A stretch of DNA of 64,000 nt from Campylobacter taeniopygiae (GCF_005406225.1 NZ_NXLY01000007.1:35682-99681); one strand, 5' to 3'; positions 29,505-39,455 are shown, counted from the first letter of the stretch. Translations and numbers: made by a program. The notes: generated from the letters alone by a model not told the origin.

Positions 29505-30068
29505 AAAACTTTTTCTATGTAGTTTGCAAGTTCCAAATTTGGCTATTAATTCCCTATGGGTTTTGGTGCCATAGGCTTTATTTTTTTCAAATTCATAACA
29601 AGGGAATTCTTTAGCTAAAAAATTCATAACTCTATCTTTGCTTACTTTTGCAAGTATGCTAGCTGCACTTACTTGTAAAATTTTAGCGTCTGCCTTAACT
29701 AGGGTTTTAATGCCACTAATTCCAAAATTTGTATTGCCATCGTATAAAAAATGAGAGTGTGTCTTAAAATGCCTTTTTATGAGTGCTAAGCCTGTTTTTA
29801 AACAAGCATTAAGCCCTAGAGTGTCAATTTGATCGGATGAAAAAGCTAAGATGAGATAGTTTGAATTTTGTATAATGATTTCATAAAGTTCTTCGCGTTT
29901 TTTTTCGCTGAGTTTTTTAGAATCGCAAAGTCCGTCTATTTTTTTATTAAGCTTGCAAGCTGCCATCATCATAGGACCCGCTAAAGCTCCACGTCCTGCT
30001 TCATCTATGCCTATTAAATTTTCATCATACCTAGGTAAAAGTTCATTATCTGAAAATAAAAGTTTCAT
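29493..30068 (-). CDS. rnhB: Ribonuclease HII
   Basis: 191 residues. LIGIDEAGRGALAGP holds the first two catalytic acidic residues, and further acidic positions lie in GLCDSKKLS and LVKADAKILQVSAAS. It removes single ribonucleotides and RNA primers from DNA. It is convergent with gltB and separate from the rrc gene upstream. Confidence 0.95.
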   Translation of the reverse strand: MKLLFSDNELLPRYDENLIGIDEAGRGALAGPMMMAACKLNKKIDGLCDSKKLSEKKREELYEIIIQNSNYLILAFSSDQIDTLGLNACLKTGLALIKRHFKTHSHFLYDGNTNFGISGIKTLVKADAKILQVSAASILAKVSKDRVMNFLAKEFPCYEFEKNKAYGTKTHRELIAKFGTCKLHRKSFKLK

Positions 30069-30103
30069 AGAAATATTTTACTAAATTTATCTAAGAGGAG
30101 TTA

Positions 30104-30124
30104 CAAGCCTTAATATAAGGCTTG
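30104..30124 (-). terminator. Hairpin after rrc
   Basis: CAAGCCTTA-ATA-TAAGGCTTG is a perfect 9-bp stem a few nt after the rrc stop. The following sequence has no long T-run. Confidence 0.6.
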
Positions 30125-30129
30125 CTTAA

Positions 30130-30777
30130 TTAACCTAAAAATTCTCTTTTAAAGTATTCTCTTGGAGCTTTACATAAAGGACAAGCAGCAGGAGCTTTTT
30201 TGCCACGATGGATATGTCCGCAAACTTCGCAAACCCATAAATCTTCTTCTTCGCTGTTAAAGAATTCTTCCTCTTCAAGCATTTTTTTAAGAGCTAGATA
30301 TTCTCTTTCGTGTTCAATCTCTACTTTTCCAATAGCAGTAAATAATCTTGCTATAGCTTTTTTGCCTTCATCTTCTGCAATTTTTGCAAAATTTGGATAC
30401 ATGGTTGTATGTTCGTAATTTTCACCTTCTGCTGCGCTTACAAGATTTTTTGTTGTTATTTCTAAAGGTTTGCCATCTACGATTTCATGATAAGCTTTAA
30501 ATTCAGCCCTTGCGTGCCATTTTTCATTTTCGGCAGCTTCTCTAAAATGTCTAGCAACTGCATGCCATCCTTCTTCTTCTGCAATATCGGCAAACAAGTC
30601 GTATTTGTTTCTAGCCATAGATTCTCCTGCAAAAGCTTTCATGAGATTTACAGCCGTTAAATCTGTTGTAATGCATTGCATTTCTTCGCCACAACAGGTA
30701 AGTTTTCCTCCACCTACAACTTGAATTTCAACTTCGTTGCCACATTTTGAACACTTATAAGTTTCGTATTGTCTCAT
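30130..30777 (-). CDS. rrc: Desulforubrerythrin (peroxide-scavenging diiron protein)
   Basis: 215 residues in three modules. The N-terminus has a desulforedoxin-like iron site (C9, C12, C28, C29), the middle is a ferritin-like four-helix diiron domain (AFAGESMARNKYDLFADIAEEEG and AENEKWHARAEFKAYHEI), and the C-terminus is a rubredoxin (CEVCGHIHRG ... CPLCK). It reduces hydrogen peroxide in the cytoplasm using NAD(P)H-linked partners. A 21-nt palindrome upstream suggests iron or peroxide control. Confidence 0.95.
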   Translation of the reverse strand: MRQYETYKCSKCGNEVEIQVVGGGKLTCCGEEMQCITTDLTAVNLMKAFAGESMARNKYDLFADIAEEEGWHAVARHFREAAENEKWHARAEFKAYHEIVDGKPLEITTKNLVSAAEGENYEHTTMYPNFAKIAEDEGKKAIARLFTAIGKVEIEHEREYLALKKMLEEEEFFNSEEEDLWVCEVCGHIHRGKKAPAACPLCKAPREYFKREFLG

Positions 30778-30810
30778 TTAGACTCCTTTTTTAAGATAAG
30801 TGTGTATTGT

Positions 30811-30816
30811 ATTATA
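30811..30816 (-). promoter_or_regulatory. -10 box for rrc
   Basis: TATAAT on the minus strand, 33 nt upstream of the rrc start. The palindrome at 30833-30853 covers the -35 region. Confidence 0.6.
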
Positions 30817-30832
30817 AAAAAATACTTCTGTC

Positions 30833-30853
30833 AATTGATAATTTTTATCAATT
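30833..30853. promoter_or_regulatory. Perfect 9-3-9 palindrome, Fur/PerR-like operator of rrc
   Basis: AATTGATAA-TTT-TTATCAATT resembles Fur and PerR boxes (TGATAAT/ATTATCA). Its position over the -35 region would block RNA polymerase. C. jejuni rrc is reported to respond to Fur/PerR, as I remember. Confidence 0.6.
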
Positions 30854-30874
30854 ATAAATACTTGATGAAATTGC

Positions 30875-30898
30875 AAAGCATCTAATTCAAGATGCTTT
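30875..30898 (-). terminator. Hairpin at the end of the YagU-like gene
   Basis: AAAGCATCT-6 nt-AGATGCTTT directly after and partly over the stop codon of the YagU-family gene. Confidence 0.5.
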
Positions 30899-31416
30899 TA
30901 TATTTCAACTTCTTTCGTGATACGATTTCTTATATCTCGACGCACGATTTCTATACCCCAAAGCCAAACTATGTGTCCAAAAATTTCAGATAAATGTTCA
31001 TCAAAAGGAATTTCTGAAAGAGGTGGAACTTCTGCAATTAAAGGCATAACAATTACATGGGCAAAAAGATAAACAAAAAAGCCAAAAACAGCTCCTTGGC
31101 ACATTGTGATTTTATGCCATTTCTCTGCTATCATGCAATATGCTATTGCAAATACAATAGAAAATCCCACATGGACTATAAAAATTGACAAAGGCATTTG
31201 CATACCTGAAAATGTATAAGTCCAATCCGTAGGTAACCCTAATTGCTCTAGAAAAATTTTAGGTGGAGTTACGCGTTCTAATGCATCTACTGGCCAAAAT
31301 ACATTAGGATTTCGTGGAGGAAAAGGCACTTCCCATCCCCATTTTACAATTGCACCAAAAACACCTGCTAAAATCCCTATAAAAAATGCTAGAGTATATT
31401 TTCTATCAGTTTTCAT
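30898..31416 (-). CDS. YagU family inner-membrane protein (DUF1440)
   Basis: 172 residues with about four transmembrane helices. The family-specific start FIGILAGVFGAIVKWGWEVPFPPR and the end SEIFGHIVWLWGIEIVRRDIRNRIT match E. coli YagU, which has been linked to acid tolerance. The conserved prolines of the periplasmic loop (EVPFPPRNP) are present. The gene has its own ribosome-binding site (AGGAGAGAG) and a terminator-like hairpin. Its role in Campylobacter is not known to me. Confidence 0.85.
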   Translation of the reverse strand: MKTDRKYTLAFFIGILAGVFGAIVKWGWEVPFPPRNPNVFWPVDALERVTPPKIFLEQLGLPTDWTYTFSGMQMPLSIFIVHVGFSIVFAIAYCMIAEKWHKITMCQGAVFGFFVYLFAHVIVMPLIAEVPPLSEIPFDEHLSEIFGHIVWLWGIEIVRRDIRNRITKEVEI

Positions 31417-31493
31417 AGTCTCTCTCCTTTTTTTGGATTTTTGATTACAATTTCATTCTACCACATTCAATATATCTTGTCAATAAATTTATT

Positions 31494-32720
31494 TTAAATT
31501 TTAAAGTATTCTTTAAGTTTTGTGCATATTTCAAAAAAATTGACTCCATCTATAGTGCGGTTTTTTTCAAAAAATTCATACATTCCTAAAAAACCACCTT
31601 CAAGTTCTTTGGACTTAACCCCATAGCTTATACTAAGTCCTGCTTCTATAAAAGCAGCGAGTTTATCACAGTATTTTAAAGCTTTTCCATCAATCGCTCC
31701 AAAATCATTTTCATTAAAAGAACTCAAGCTCCCGCTACAAAGTTCTATTTTTTTATTTTTATAGGTGCGATTTTCAAATTCATTTTTTACAAAATTAGGT
31801 TCTCCAGCTCTTCCTTCTCTAATGCCTAGTATAAAAGAAAATTCAGCTCTTAAATTTTCAGGTACAAAAGGAAGAATTTTTTCATTGATTAGTTTCATTT
31901 CATAATCATTTATAATTTCATGAAGACCTTCTATGCCATATTTAACAGGACTAATAATATCTCTTGTAAGGCTTTCTGGCAAGTCGTGAAATAAAGCGCA
32001 ATAAAAATTATTTTCTAATCTTTTATCACAAGCTTTGATTTTTAAAGAATAAAAATAACCCAAAATTGCAACTACTAACATATGTCCAAGCACAGCAGTT
32101 TCTGGAATTCTTGGAGTTTGTGCCCAACGTTTTTGAAAGCGTAATCTTCCACTAAGATCGATTATTTTTGCTATTTTTTGATTTAGAGCGATTTTTCTAG
32201 CTCCTATTAACTCGTAATAATCTTCCAATTCTTCTTCAACTTTGTTTTTAATATCGTCAATATCATTTAAAAAAGCTGAGGTTTGATAAACGATATTAAA
32301 TTCCCATCTAGTAGCAAAATAAGAAGCAGCCTTTAAAATGAGTCTTTCTTTAGCATAGGAATTATTATTAAGATAATTTTCAAAACGTTTAAGAAATTCT
32401 CCATCTTCAATATCTGCTATCATGGGCTCGATTTTACTTAAAACCCAAGCATTAACCTCATCTTTTTTTTGACGCACGATTTCATGATAAACATCAGGGC
32501 GTATATCGGTCACCACAACGCGACTTAAAAACTCAAAAATACCCCCTTCTATAATCATTTTCATATCAACATCTTTTTCCATTTTAGCAATAAAATAAGC
32601 AATAATAAATTTATGCGCTTGTTTATCAAGCTCAACTAAATTTGCCATTCTTGGGTAATCATTCCAGCGACTAATGGAAGCGGCTTTAAAAATGTGTTCT
32701 ATGAGTTTTATATTTATCAT
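31494..32720 (-). CDS. HD-domain protein (putative phosphohydrolase)
   Basis: 408 residues, soluble. The metal motif FHDLPE lies near residue 245 and is followed by RDIISPVKYG and a second Asp in KYCDKLAAFIEAG near 365, so an HD-type phosphohydrolase with YfbR-like arrangement is likely. The upstream part is helical. Homologous to the C. jejuni gene that precedes queC divergently. Substrate unknown; family members cleave nucleotides. Confidence 0.8.
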   Translation of the reverse strand: MINIKLIEHIFKAASISRWNDYPRMANLVELDKQAHKFIIAYFIAKMEKDVDMKMIIEGGIFEFLSRVVVTDIRPDVYHEIVRQKKDEVNAWVLSKIEPMIADIEDGEFLKRFENYLNNNSYAKERLILKAASYFATRWEFNIVYQTSAFLNDIDDIKNKVEEELEDYYELIGARKIALNQKIAKIIDLSGRLRFQKRWAQTPRIPETAVLGHMLVVAILGYFYSLKIKACDKRLENNFYCALFHDLPESLTRDIISPVKYGIEGLHEIINDYEMKLINEKILPFVPENLRAEFSFILGIREGRAGEPNFVKNEFENRTYKNKKIELCSGSLSSFNENDFGAIDGKALKYCDKLAAFIEAGLSISYGVKSKELEGGFLGMYEFFEKNRTIDGVNFFEICTKLKEYFKI

Positions 32721-32794
32721 AAAATTGCCTTTTTATATTTTTAGATTAAAAAATTCGTTAAAATTACAAAAATTATAACAAATTAAGGATAAAA

Positions 32795-33475
32795 ATGAGT
32801 AAAAAAGCACTTTGCATAATCAGCGGTGGAATGGACAGCACTTTGTGTGCTTATTTGGCAAAAAAAGAAGGCTATGAGATCGTAGCTTTGCATTTTGATT
32901 ATGAACAAAGAACTCAAGAAAAAGAAAGAGAATGTTTTAAAAAAATTTGCCAAGCTTTAAAAGTTGAAAAATCTTATATTTTGGATGTAAGTTTTATTAA
33001 GATCATAGGAGGAAATGCTTTAACTAATAAGGAGTTAAATATACCTAAAAATGAACTTCTTTTAAATAGCGACACTCCACCTATAACCTACGTTCCTTTT
33101 CGCAATGGAATTTTTTTAAGCATTGCGGGATCTTTAGCTGAAAAAGAAAATTGTGAAAGTATTTTTATAGGGGTTGTGGAAGAAGATGGTAGTGGTTATC
33201 CTGATTGTACTTGTGAATTTATAGAAAAAGCAGAGAGTTTTATCAATAATGGAACGAGTAAAAATTTTAAAGTTTCACTAAAAACTCCGCTTATAAATCT
33301 CAATAAAGGGCAAATCGTTGAGTTAGCTTTAAAAGATAATGTGCCTTTGGAACTTACTTGGTCTTGTTATGAAAGCAATGATGAAGCTTGTGGGGAATGT
33401 GATAGCTGTTTGCTTCGTTTAAAAGGTTTTAAACAAGCAGGAGTAAAAGATAGGATTAAATATAAAAATGATTAG
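32795..33475 (+). CDS. queC: 7-cyano-7-deazaguanine synthase
   Basis: 226 residues. The PP-loop [15 protein letters not shown] at the N-terminus binds ATP, and the C-terminal zinc site is [19 protein letters not shown] (four Cys). It turns 7-carboxy-7-deazaguanine and ammonia into preQ0 for queuosine in tRNA. The next gene overlaps it by 8 nt. Confidence 0.95.
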   Translation: MSKKALCIISGGMDSTLCAYLAKKEGYEIVALHFDYEQRTQEKERECFKKICQALKVEKSYILDVSFIKIIGGNALTNKELNIPKNELLLNSDTPPITYVPFRNGIFLSIAGSLAEKENCESIFIGVVEEDGSGYPDCTCEFIEKAESFINNGTSKNFKVSLKTPLINLNKGQIVELALKDNVPLELTWSCYESNDEACGECDSCLLRLKGFKQAGVKDRIKYKND

Positions 33476-33896
33476 ACACTATAAAGAATTAAGCAAAACT
33501 CAAATAGAAAAGCTTTTAGGGCTTTGGGAAGAAAGTGTTAAGGCAAGTCATGATTTTTTAGATGAAAAGAATTTTAAAATCATTAAAAAATATTTAATGG
33601 AATTTGATTTTAAAGGATTAGAATTTTTATTTGCTTATGAAAAAGATGAATTGGCAGGTTTTTTAGGTTTTCATCAAGAAGAAATTCAAATGCTTTTTAT
33701 ACACCCTTCGTTTTTTAATCGAGGTTTTGGATCTCAACTTTTAAAAAAGGCGATGCAGGATTTTAAGTTAAATAAAGTAGAAGTTAATTTTGACAATAAA
33801 AAAGCTTTAAAATTTTATCAAAAATTTGGTTTTCAAATCGTAGGAGAATATCAAGATGATTTTGGATTTAAGCTTTTAAAAATGCAAAAGTCCTAG
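33468..33896 (+). CDS. GNAT-family N-acetyltransferase
   Basis: 142 residues. [21 protein letters not shown] (near 75-95) is GNAT motif A with the acetyl-CoA loop, and [20 protein letters not shown] is motif B. The start overlaps queC, so it is the second gene of that operon. The acetylated substrate cannot be inferred. Confidence 0.85.
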   Translation: MIRHYKELSKTQIEKLLGLWEESVKASHDFLDEKNFKIIKKYLMEFDFKGLEFLFAYEKDELAGFLGFHQEEIQMLFIHPSFFNRGFGSQLLKKAMQDFKLNKVEVNFDNKKALKFYQKFGFQIVGEYQDDFGFKLLKMQKS

Positions 33897-33911
33897 CTTT
33901 AACTAGGACTT
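33888..33911. terminator. Bidirectional terminator
   Basis: AAGTCCTAG-6 nt-CTAGGACTT, perfect 9-bp stem covering the stop codon of the acetyltransferase gene and lying just beyond the dsbI stop. Confidence 0.8.
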
Positions 33912-33916
33912 GAGTT

Positions 33917-35434
33917 TTAATTTAGAGTAAAGAGTTTATTTGCTCCATCTTGATAAGAAAGAATATTTATTTTTCCATCTTTAAAGAAAATACTTCTTGC
34001 ATTAGTTATAGTATTTGGAAAAGATAGAGTTTTAACAACTTCTTCTTTAACTGGATCAATCACTGCTATAACATTATGATTTTTACTTAAAGCGTATATT
34101 TTTCCATCTTTATCAGTCATTGAAGTAATATAAAGATCCCCTAAAGTTTTACCTTCTTTAAGATCTGCTTTTGGTGTAAATTCTCCAGATAAAACAAGAT
34201 CTTTTAAAGAGTATTTAGAAATAACAAAGGTTTTAGCGTCTTTATTGTTTGGAACTGTAGCAAGATAAAAATATTGATCATCTGTAGTCATACTTGCTAC
34301 GTGATTAAATTTAGATCTTATAGTACTTAATCTTCCACGGCCTAGATCTTTTCCTTGACCTTCAAAGTGATTAGCTCCTTTTACAAAATCAGCATATTGT
34401 AAAGTGTCGTCCGCATTTGGATTTTTCTTAAATCTTAAGAAAGATTTATTAGAACCCATAAGGATAAATTTATCATTCATATAAGGAATAATTCCTACGA
34501 TAGGATCGATGCTTGCTGAAAAATATGGATCAAGCTCAAAGCTATCTTTTGTAGTGAAGTTGTTGTCTAAGAAATAAACATCCCATTTAGAACTTGCTAC
34601 AAATTCATTGTTGATAAAATCTAGTGTATTGATCGCTTTATTAAAGCTAATGGTTTGTTCATCTAATATTTTTAGATTTTCATCAATTTTTGCAAACGGA
34701 GAATTATTGACATCATTATCAAATTTAATTCCTAGTTTATCACTTGCTGGTGCAAAAGCATAATCAGGAGCTTTAACATCTCGTTTTCCTAAGAAAGAGA
34801 TATTTTGCCATAATCCATTCCAGCTATCTGTGCTCCAAATTATATATTTTGGATTAAGGGTAAATCTTACAGGATCTCCTTGACCTACATAAGGAAATAC
34901 GCCAGTTCCAACAAAAGCTTGAAAAACATTTGAAGCTACAATAATAGTGCTAATAACAACAGCAGCAAGTGAGAAGCCTGTGTATTTTCTAAATTTTTCA
35001 CCATTTAATTCTTTATCAAAGGCACTGAATTTTGGTGCAAAAATAAAAATGAAACCTAAAAGCAATACAACTGCCCAAAATACAACTTCAGCCCAAAAAT
35101 AGGTATGAATTCCAAAAACAGGCAAACCAAAACCTTGATCTAAATCTTCCATGGCATGATTTCCAAAATGCGCAAAAGACTGATAAAGACCCGCTGCAGT
35201 CATGATTAAAAGAGCAGCTAGATATTTTCCTTTCATTCCATAGCGAACTATGAAAAGAGCCATTACTCCGATAAAAATCATCGCCTCTCTTTGTCCCCAG
35301 CAAAGCACACAAGGGCTGTCAGCTAGAAAATAACCAAAAATAATATTTGCAGTTCCTACGGGTAAAAGTATGATTAAAAAACCCGCTAGACACATTAAGG
35401 TATAAAATTTTTTTGCTTTATTAATTTCGTTCAT
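33917..35434 (-). CDS. dsbI: Disulfide bond formation protein DsbI (DsbB family with C-terminal propeller)
   Basis: 505 residues. The N-terminal ~200 residues hold about five membrane helices and the periplasmic redox pair in SPCVLCWGQRE (C42, C45), as in DsbB. The remaining ~300 residues are a soluble periplasmic domain with strand repeats (beta-propeller-like). It would pass electrons from periplasmic Dsb proteins to quinone. Only three Cys are present in all (C15, C42, C45), so the second periplasmic Cys pair of DsbB is missing. Translationally linked to dba upstream. Confidence 0.9.
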   Translation of the reverse strand: MNEINKAKKFYTLMCLAGFLIILLPVGTANIIFGYFLADSPCVLCWGQREAMIFIGVMALFIVRYGMKGKYLAALLIMTAAGLYQSFAHFGNHAMEDLDQGFGLPVFGIHTYFWAEVVFWAVVLLLGFIFIFAPKFSAFDKELNGEKFRKYTGFSLAAVVISTIIVASNVFQAFVGTGVFPYVGQGDPVRFTLNPKYIIWSTDSWNGLWQNISFLGKRDVKAPDYAFAPASDKLGIKFDNDVNNSPFAKIDENLKILDEQTISFNKAINTLDFINNEFVASSKWDVYFLDNNFTTKDSFELDPYFSASIDPIVGIIPYMNDKFILMGSNKSFLRFKKNPNADDTLQYADFVKGANHFEGQGKDLGRGRLSTIRSKFNHVASMTTDDQYFYLATVPNNKDAKTFVISKYSLKDLVLSGEFTPKADLKEGKTLGDLYITSMTDKDGKIYALSKNHNVIAVIDPVKEEVVKTLSFPNTITNARSIFFKDGKINILSYQDGANKLFTLN

Positions 35435-35446
35435 TTTTTATCCTTC

Positions 35447-35614
35447 TTACAAATTCATTATGGTTAAAAGTCCAGTTGATTTGTGACCAACATAAAAAAC
35501 AATCATCATAAGCCAAGCTATCATCACTAAACTAAAAGCCAGATTTTCTTTTTCTGGTTTTTTAATGATGAGTATTAAGGCAACAAAAATTAATAAAAGT
35601 TCCAAAAACTCCAT
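35447..35614 (-). CDS. dba: Dba, small membrane protein needed for DsbI
   Basis: 55 residues, too short for most gene finders. Two hydrophobic helices (ELLLIFVALILII and FSLVMIAWLMMIVFYV) flank the basic KKPEKEN turn. It starts with AGGAGTT-N5-ATG and ends 12 nt before dsbI. In C. jejuni the dba-dsbI pair is cotranscribed, the small protein is reported to be needed for DsbI function, and the operon is iron-regulated through Fur. The position and size match. Confidence 0.88.
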   Translation of the reverse strand: MEFLELLLIFVALILIIKKPEKENLAFSLVMIAWLMMIVFYVGHKSTGLLTIMNL

Positions 35615-35684
35615 AATAACTCCTTTTTAGCTAAAGTTATTAAATTGTACCCCATTAAAATAAAATAAACATAAAATATTTAAT

Positions 35685-35703
35685 CCGTATTTATAAAATA
35701 CGG
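35685..35703 (-). terminator. Terminator after docB
   Basis: CCGTATTT-ATA-AAATACGG, a perfect 8-bp stem, 7 nt after the docB stop, with A/T-rich flanks. Confidence 0.75.
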
Positions 35704-35709
35704 AAAAAA

Positions 35710-37497
35710 TTATTTGAAATTATTAAGTTTTTGTGAAAGTTTAGAAGCTCCATTGAAGACATTGCTAGAAATATTATTAATTTCACAAGAAAGATCTTTG
35801 ATAAGGTTAGCAAGTTCATTTACTTTATCAACGCTATCTCTTAAAATAACCATTTTTTCTTGCACTTGTGTACTTTTATCTTTCATAAATTGAGTCGATT
35901 GTATAGAGCTTTCTAACTTGTGCATAGAGTTAATGAGTTCTTGTTGTAAGCTATTGGTTTTGTCAGAAGTTTCTTTCATGGATTCGTGAATAAGATCCAT
36001 TAAAGATTTATTATCATTGATCTGCTGCACGATAGTATTAACAGTAGCATTGATACTTAAAAGAGATTTACTTGTTTTATCGGCAAGTTTTCCAACCTCA
36101 TCAGCAACGACTGCAAAACCTCGTCCATGTTCTCCTGCTCTAGCTGCTTCAACAGCTGCGTTAAGGGCAAGTAGATTGGTTTGATCGGCTATATCTCTAA
36201 CAGAATTAGTAATTTCTATAATATTGTCGGCACTTTGGGTTAAATTATCCATATTAACAACAACATTTTGCTCTTTTGCATTGTTTTCATTAATAAGATT
36301 AACAAGTTGAGTAAGAGTGCTTCCAACTTTATTCATCAATAAATGCATATCTTGCATATTATCAACGCTTTCTTGTGCCAAATTTCCAGCTAGTATAATG
36401 TGATCATCTAAAACATTAGTAATTTCTTTCACATTTTCAATTTGATTATTTTGAGAATTAGAACTCTCTTCAAGTGTGTTAGCGTTGTTTTTTAGTTGTT
36501 CGGAATTTTTATGATTGGCTTCTGCATTTTCAATAGCTTCAAGTACAGAATTTTGAACAACTGAAATAAAAGAATTGATGTGTGCAGCACTTTGTCCTAG
36601 TTCGCTTTTTGGATCTATATTTAAGCGAGAGGATAAGTTGGCTTCTTTACTGGCTAAATTAGTACTTAGCTTTTCTAAGATTCTTACAGGAATAATGATT
36701 TTTTTCAAAGTAATAGAGATAAATAAAATCAGTAAAACAAAAACCAAAACAAAAACCCCAATTGCTACGTATAGTTTTTGTATATTAATTTTATCAATAT
36801 TTGATTGTGTGATTTGATTAAGGCGATTGAGTTCCTTAGCTAAAGTAGAATTAGTATAAATAGTTGATTCGCTTTGCATAATTTGGATTTGTTTTAAGAT
36901 CATTTTATAATGGGTTGCAAAAAGATCTAAAGTATCATTATTTTTCATCATTGATAAATTTTGTATCAAGGCATCTAAATGTTTTAATGTGGTTTTTTCT
37001 AAAACATTTTCTGTGGCAACAATTCTAAGAATAGCATTCATTGTCTTTAAATTTTGAGAATCTTTTTTGCTTAAATTATTTTCAGTTTCATTGAAATAAT
37101 CTTTAGCTAATTCAAAAAGATAAAATTTAGAATTTACGGCGATGGAATTAGCCGATTTGAAATGATCTAATTGTGCTAATTTTTCTTTAAAAATAGCTTC
37201 AGCATGAGAATCATCAATCCCTAATTCTTTAAGCTTTTTTAACATATCTTCCATTTGTTTAACAGCTGCAACACTTTCATCATAGTTGATAAAATTAAAG
37301 CTATTTTGAAAAACTTTATCGATGCGTGTATTTAAAATTTGAAGCGTCTGTAAAGTATTTATAATTTCTTTAGTATTTTTACTTGAGGTGTAATTATTGA
37401 AAATAATTCCTAATAATATAAAAATAGCAACCAGTGTGCAAATTGCTAAAAAAATAAATTGATATAAAAAAGAAATTTTTTTATTGGATGCTGTCAT
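35710..37497 (-). CDS. docB: Methyl-accepting chemotaxis protein (DocB/Tlp10-like)
   Basis: 595 residues: N-terminal transmembrane helix (about 10-32), a helical periplasmic sensor domain to about 240, a second helix near 243-265, HAMP, and a signalling tip [20 protein letters not shown] with [16 protein letters not shown]. It relays periplasmic signals to CheA/CheW. It is the second gene after docA, whose end it overlaps by 17 nt. In C. jejuni docB mutants colonise chicks poorly; the ligand is unknown to me. Confidence 0.9.
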   Translation of the reverse strand: MTASNKKISFLYQFIFLAICTLVAIFILLGIIFNNYTSSKNTKEIINTLQTLQILNTRIDKVFQNSFNFINYDESVAAVKQMEDMLKKLKELGIDDSHAEAIFKEKLAQLDHFKSANSIAVNSKFYLFELAKDYFNETENNLSKKDSQNLKTMNAILRIVATENVLEKTTLKHLDALIQNLSMMKNNDTLDLFATHYKMILKQIQIMQSESTIYTNSTLAKELNRLNQITQSNIDKINIQKLYVAIGVFVLVFVLLILFISITLKKIIIPVRILEKLSTNLASKEANLSSRLNIDPKSELGQSAAHINSFISVVQNSVLEAIENAEANHKNSEQLKNNANTLEESSNSQNNQIENVKEITNVLDDHIILAGNLAQESVDNMQDMHLLMNKVGSTLTQLVNLINENNAKEQNVVVNMDNLTQSADNIIEITNSVRDIADQTNLLALNAAVEAARAGEHGRGFAVVADEVGKLADKTSKSLLSINATVNTIVQQINDNKSLMDLIHESMKETSDKTNSLQQELINSMHKLESSIQSTQFMKDKSTQVQEKMVILRDSVDKVNELANLIKDLSCEINNISSNVFNGASKLSQKLNNFK

Positions 37498-38395
37498 GAT
37501 ATTCTCCTGTTAAACTTTCTAGAAAAGCTACTATATTATCTACGGTTTCTTGATCTAAAAATTTTCCAAGTTGATAATAGGCCATGAACTGAACACAAGC
37601 ATCCAAAGTCGGTATACTTCCATCATGATAGTAAGGGGCTGTTTTGGCTATATTTCTAAGACTTGGTACCTTAAATACCATTTTATCACTCTCTTTATTT
37701 GTAATCTCATAGCGTCCTAAATTTTCTTGATTAGGATATTCTTGAAAAATGCCAATTTTTTGAAACATATTGCCCCCTATATTTTGCCCTTGATGGCAAG
37801 AAATACAACCTTGAGCTTTAAATTCTTCATAGCCTCTTTTTGCTTTTTCAGAAATTGCATTTTTATCTCCTTTTAAATATCTGTCAAAAGGAGAATTTGG
37901 AGTGATGAGCGTTTTTTCAAATTCTGTAATTGCATCAGCTATGTTATCTACGCTAACTTCCCCATAAATGTCTTTAAAACTTTTTACATAATCAGCATTT
38001 GCATTGACTTGTTTTAAGAGAAATTCTGGAGTTAGACCCATTTCCTTAGGATTAAATAAAGGCACCTTTGCTTGTTCTTGTAAATTTTGTGCCCGTCCAT
38101 TCCAAAATTGGACAAAATTAAACACAGAATTAAAAGTCGTTGGTGTGTTAAAAGGCGTGTCTAATTGATTATTCACCCCTGTTGAATTTGTGGTATTATC
38201 CACTCCATAATTATTAATATTATGGCAGGTATTGCAAGATACTTTTCCATCTTTAGATAAAGAGGTATCCATATATAATTTTTTTCCAAGGATAGCTTTT
38301 TGTTTATCATAAGGTATTTTATCTGGAAGTGGAGTGATCATATCAATTGCAAATGTTGTTGTTATTAAAAATAGCATTGTATAAAATATTTTCAT
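37481..38395 (-). CDS. docA: Di-haem cytochrome c peroxidase (DocA)
   Basis: 304 residues with a signal peptide. Two haem sites are visible: CNTCH (C54, C57, H58) and CISCHQGQ near residue 198. It has the MauG/CcpA fold, so it should reduce hydrogen peroxide in the periplasm with electrons from small cytochromes. It heads the docA-docB operon. C. jejuni docA is linked to chick colonisation. Confidence 0.93.
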   Translation of the reverse strand: MKIFYTMLFLITTTFAIDMITPLPDKIPYDKQKAILGKKLYMDTSLSKDGKVSCNTCHNINNYGVDNTTNSTGVNNQLDTPFNTPTTFNSVFNFVQFWNGRAQNLQEQAKVPLFNPKEMGLTPEFLLKQVNANADYVKSFKDIYGEVSVDNIADAITEFEKTLITPNSPFDRYLKGDKNAISEKAKRGYEEFKAQGCISCHQGQNIGGNMFQKIGIFQEYPNQENLGRYEITNKESDKMVFKVPSLRNIAKTAPYYHDGSIPTLDACVQFMAYYQLGKFLDQETVDNIVAFLESLTGEYHDSIQ

Positions 38396-38471
38396 TGTTT
38401 AGTTTCCTTGTTTTTAAAAGTTTTATAATCATAATGTAAAATTTATTAATTAATAATAAATTTTTAAAGCA

Positions 38472-39377
38472 TTAGATATATAAGGCTTGTATAAATTCAT
38501 TTTCAATATTTTTTTTAGAATCAATGATAAATTGATGATCTCTAAAAATGAATTTTAATGTTTTAGCATGCAAACATAAGCGTTTAGCACCTGTTAGATG
38601 GATTCTTTCTTCCAAATTTATTTTTTCATCTAATATCGCTTCAATTTCTTCTTTTTTTAAGCCATAAAGTGGATCCCCTAATATAGGATATTTTGCATGG
38701 TGTAAGTGAATTCTTATTTGATGCTGTCTTCCTGTTAAGGGTTTGCAAAGTAAAAGTGTGCAATTGTGCTTAGGAAAAAAATTCAAAATTTCAAATTCGG
38801 TCAAAGCTTGTTTTCCTTTTTCGCAAATTTGCATTCTGGTTTTTACATCGTGATAATTTTTGATTAAATCTATACAAGCATCAATTTTGAAATTTTTTTC
38901 TACTTTTCCTAAAACCAAAGCTAAATATTCTTTTTGAATCTGTCTTTTTTCAAACATGGTTTTAAATTCAATTTGAGCATATTTATTTTTTGCAACGAGG
39001 ATTAAACCGCTTGTTTCTTTATCAAGACGATGGGCTATACAGGCTTGCTTTCCCCATAAATGCCAAATTTCATCACTAAGGCTATATTGACAATGCCTTC
39101 CATTAGGATGGCTAAGAACGCCACTTGGTTTTTCAAGTACGGCAAAATTTTCATTTTCAAATACAATCTCCACTCCCTTTGGATGGGTTTCATAAACAAT
39201 TAATTCTATCGTTCCATTTAAAATTTTATTTTTTTCTTCAACTAAATTTCCATCGCAAAAAAGTCTTTTTTTATCGATCAGTCTTTGTGCCTCATTTATG
39301 GGAATTTTTAAGGCCTCCATAAGGACCTGAAACGCCTTTTTTCCATTATTAGGTAGTTTTGTTTTGATATAGGGCAT
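38472..39377 (-). CDS. RluA/RluD-family RNA pseudouridine synthase
   Basis: 301 residues. An S4-like N-terminal RNA-binding region (AQRLIDKKRLFCDGNLVEEK) precedes the catalytic HRLDKETSGLILVAKN with its Asp, and the GRQHQIRIHLHH motif. The target uridines (23S rRNA or tRNA) cannot be read from sequence. It is divergent from purB. Confidence 0.9.
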   Translation of the reverse strand: MPYIKTKLPNNGKKAFQVLMEALKIPINEAQRLIDKKRLFCDGNLVEEKNKILNGTIELIVYETHPKGVEIVFENENFAVLEKPSGVLSHPNGRHCQYSLSDEIWHLWGKQACIAHRLDKETSGLILVAKNKYAQIEFKTMFEKRQIQKEYLALVLGKVEKNFKIDACIDLIKNYHDVKTRMQICEKGKQALTEFEILNFFPKHNCTLLLCKPLTGRQHQIRIHLHHAKYPILGDPLYGLKKEEIEAILDEKINLEERIHLTGAKRLCLHAKTLKFIFRDHQFIIDSKKNIENEFIQALYI

Positions 39378-39455
39378 TTAACTTCTTTCTTAGAATTTTT
39401 TAGATAAAATTCCATTTTTTCATTTTAAAATTATAACTAAAAAAGGTTTAAAAGC

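Noticed and set aside
30811..30834. TTGACA upstream of the rrc -10 box as a -35 element
   Set aside because: The spacing is only 12 bp, too short for a sigma-70 promoter. The palindrome explains the sequence better.
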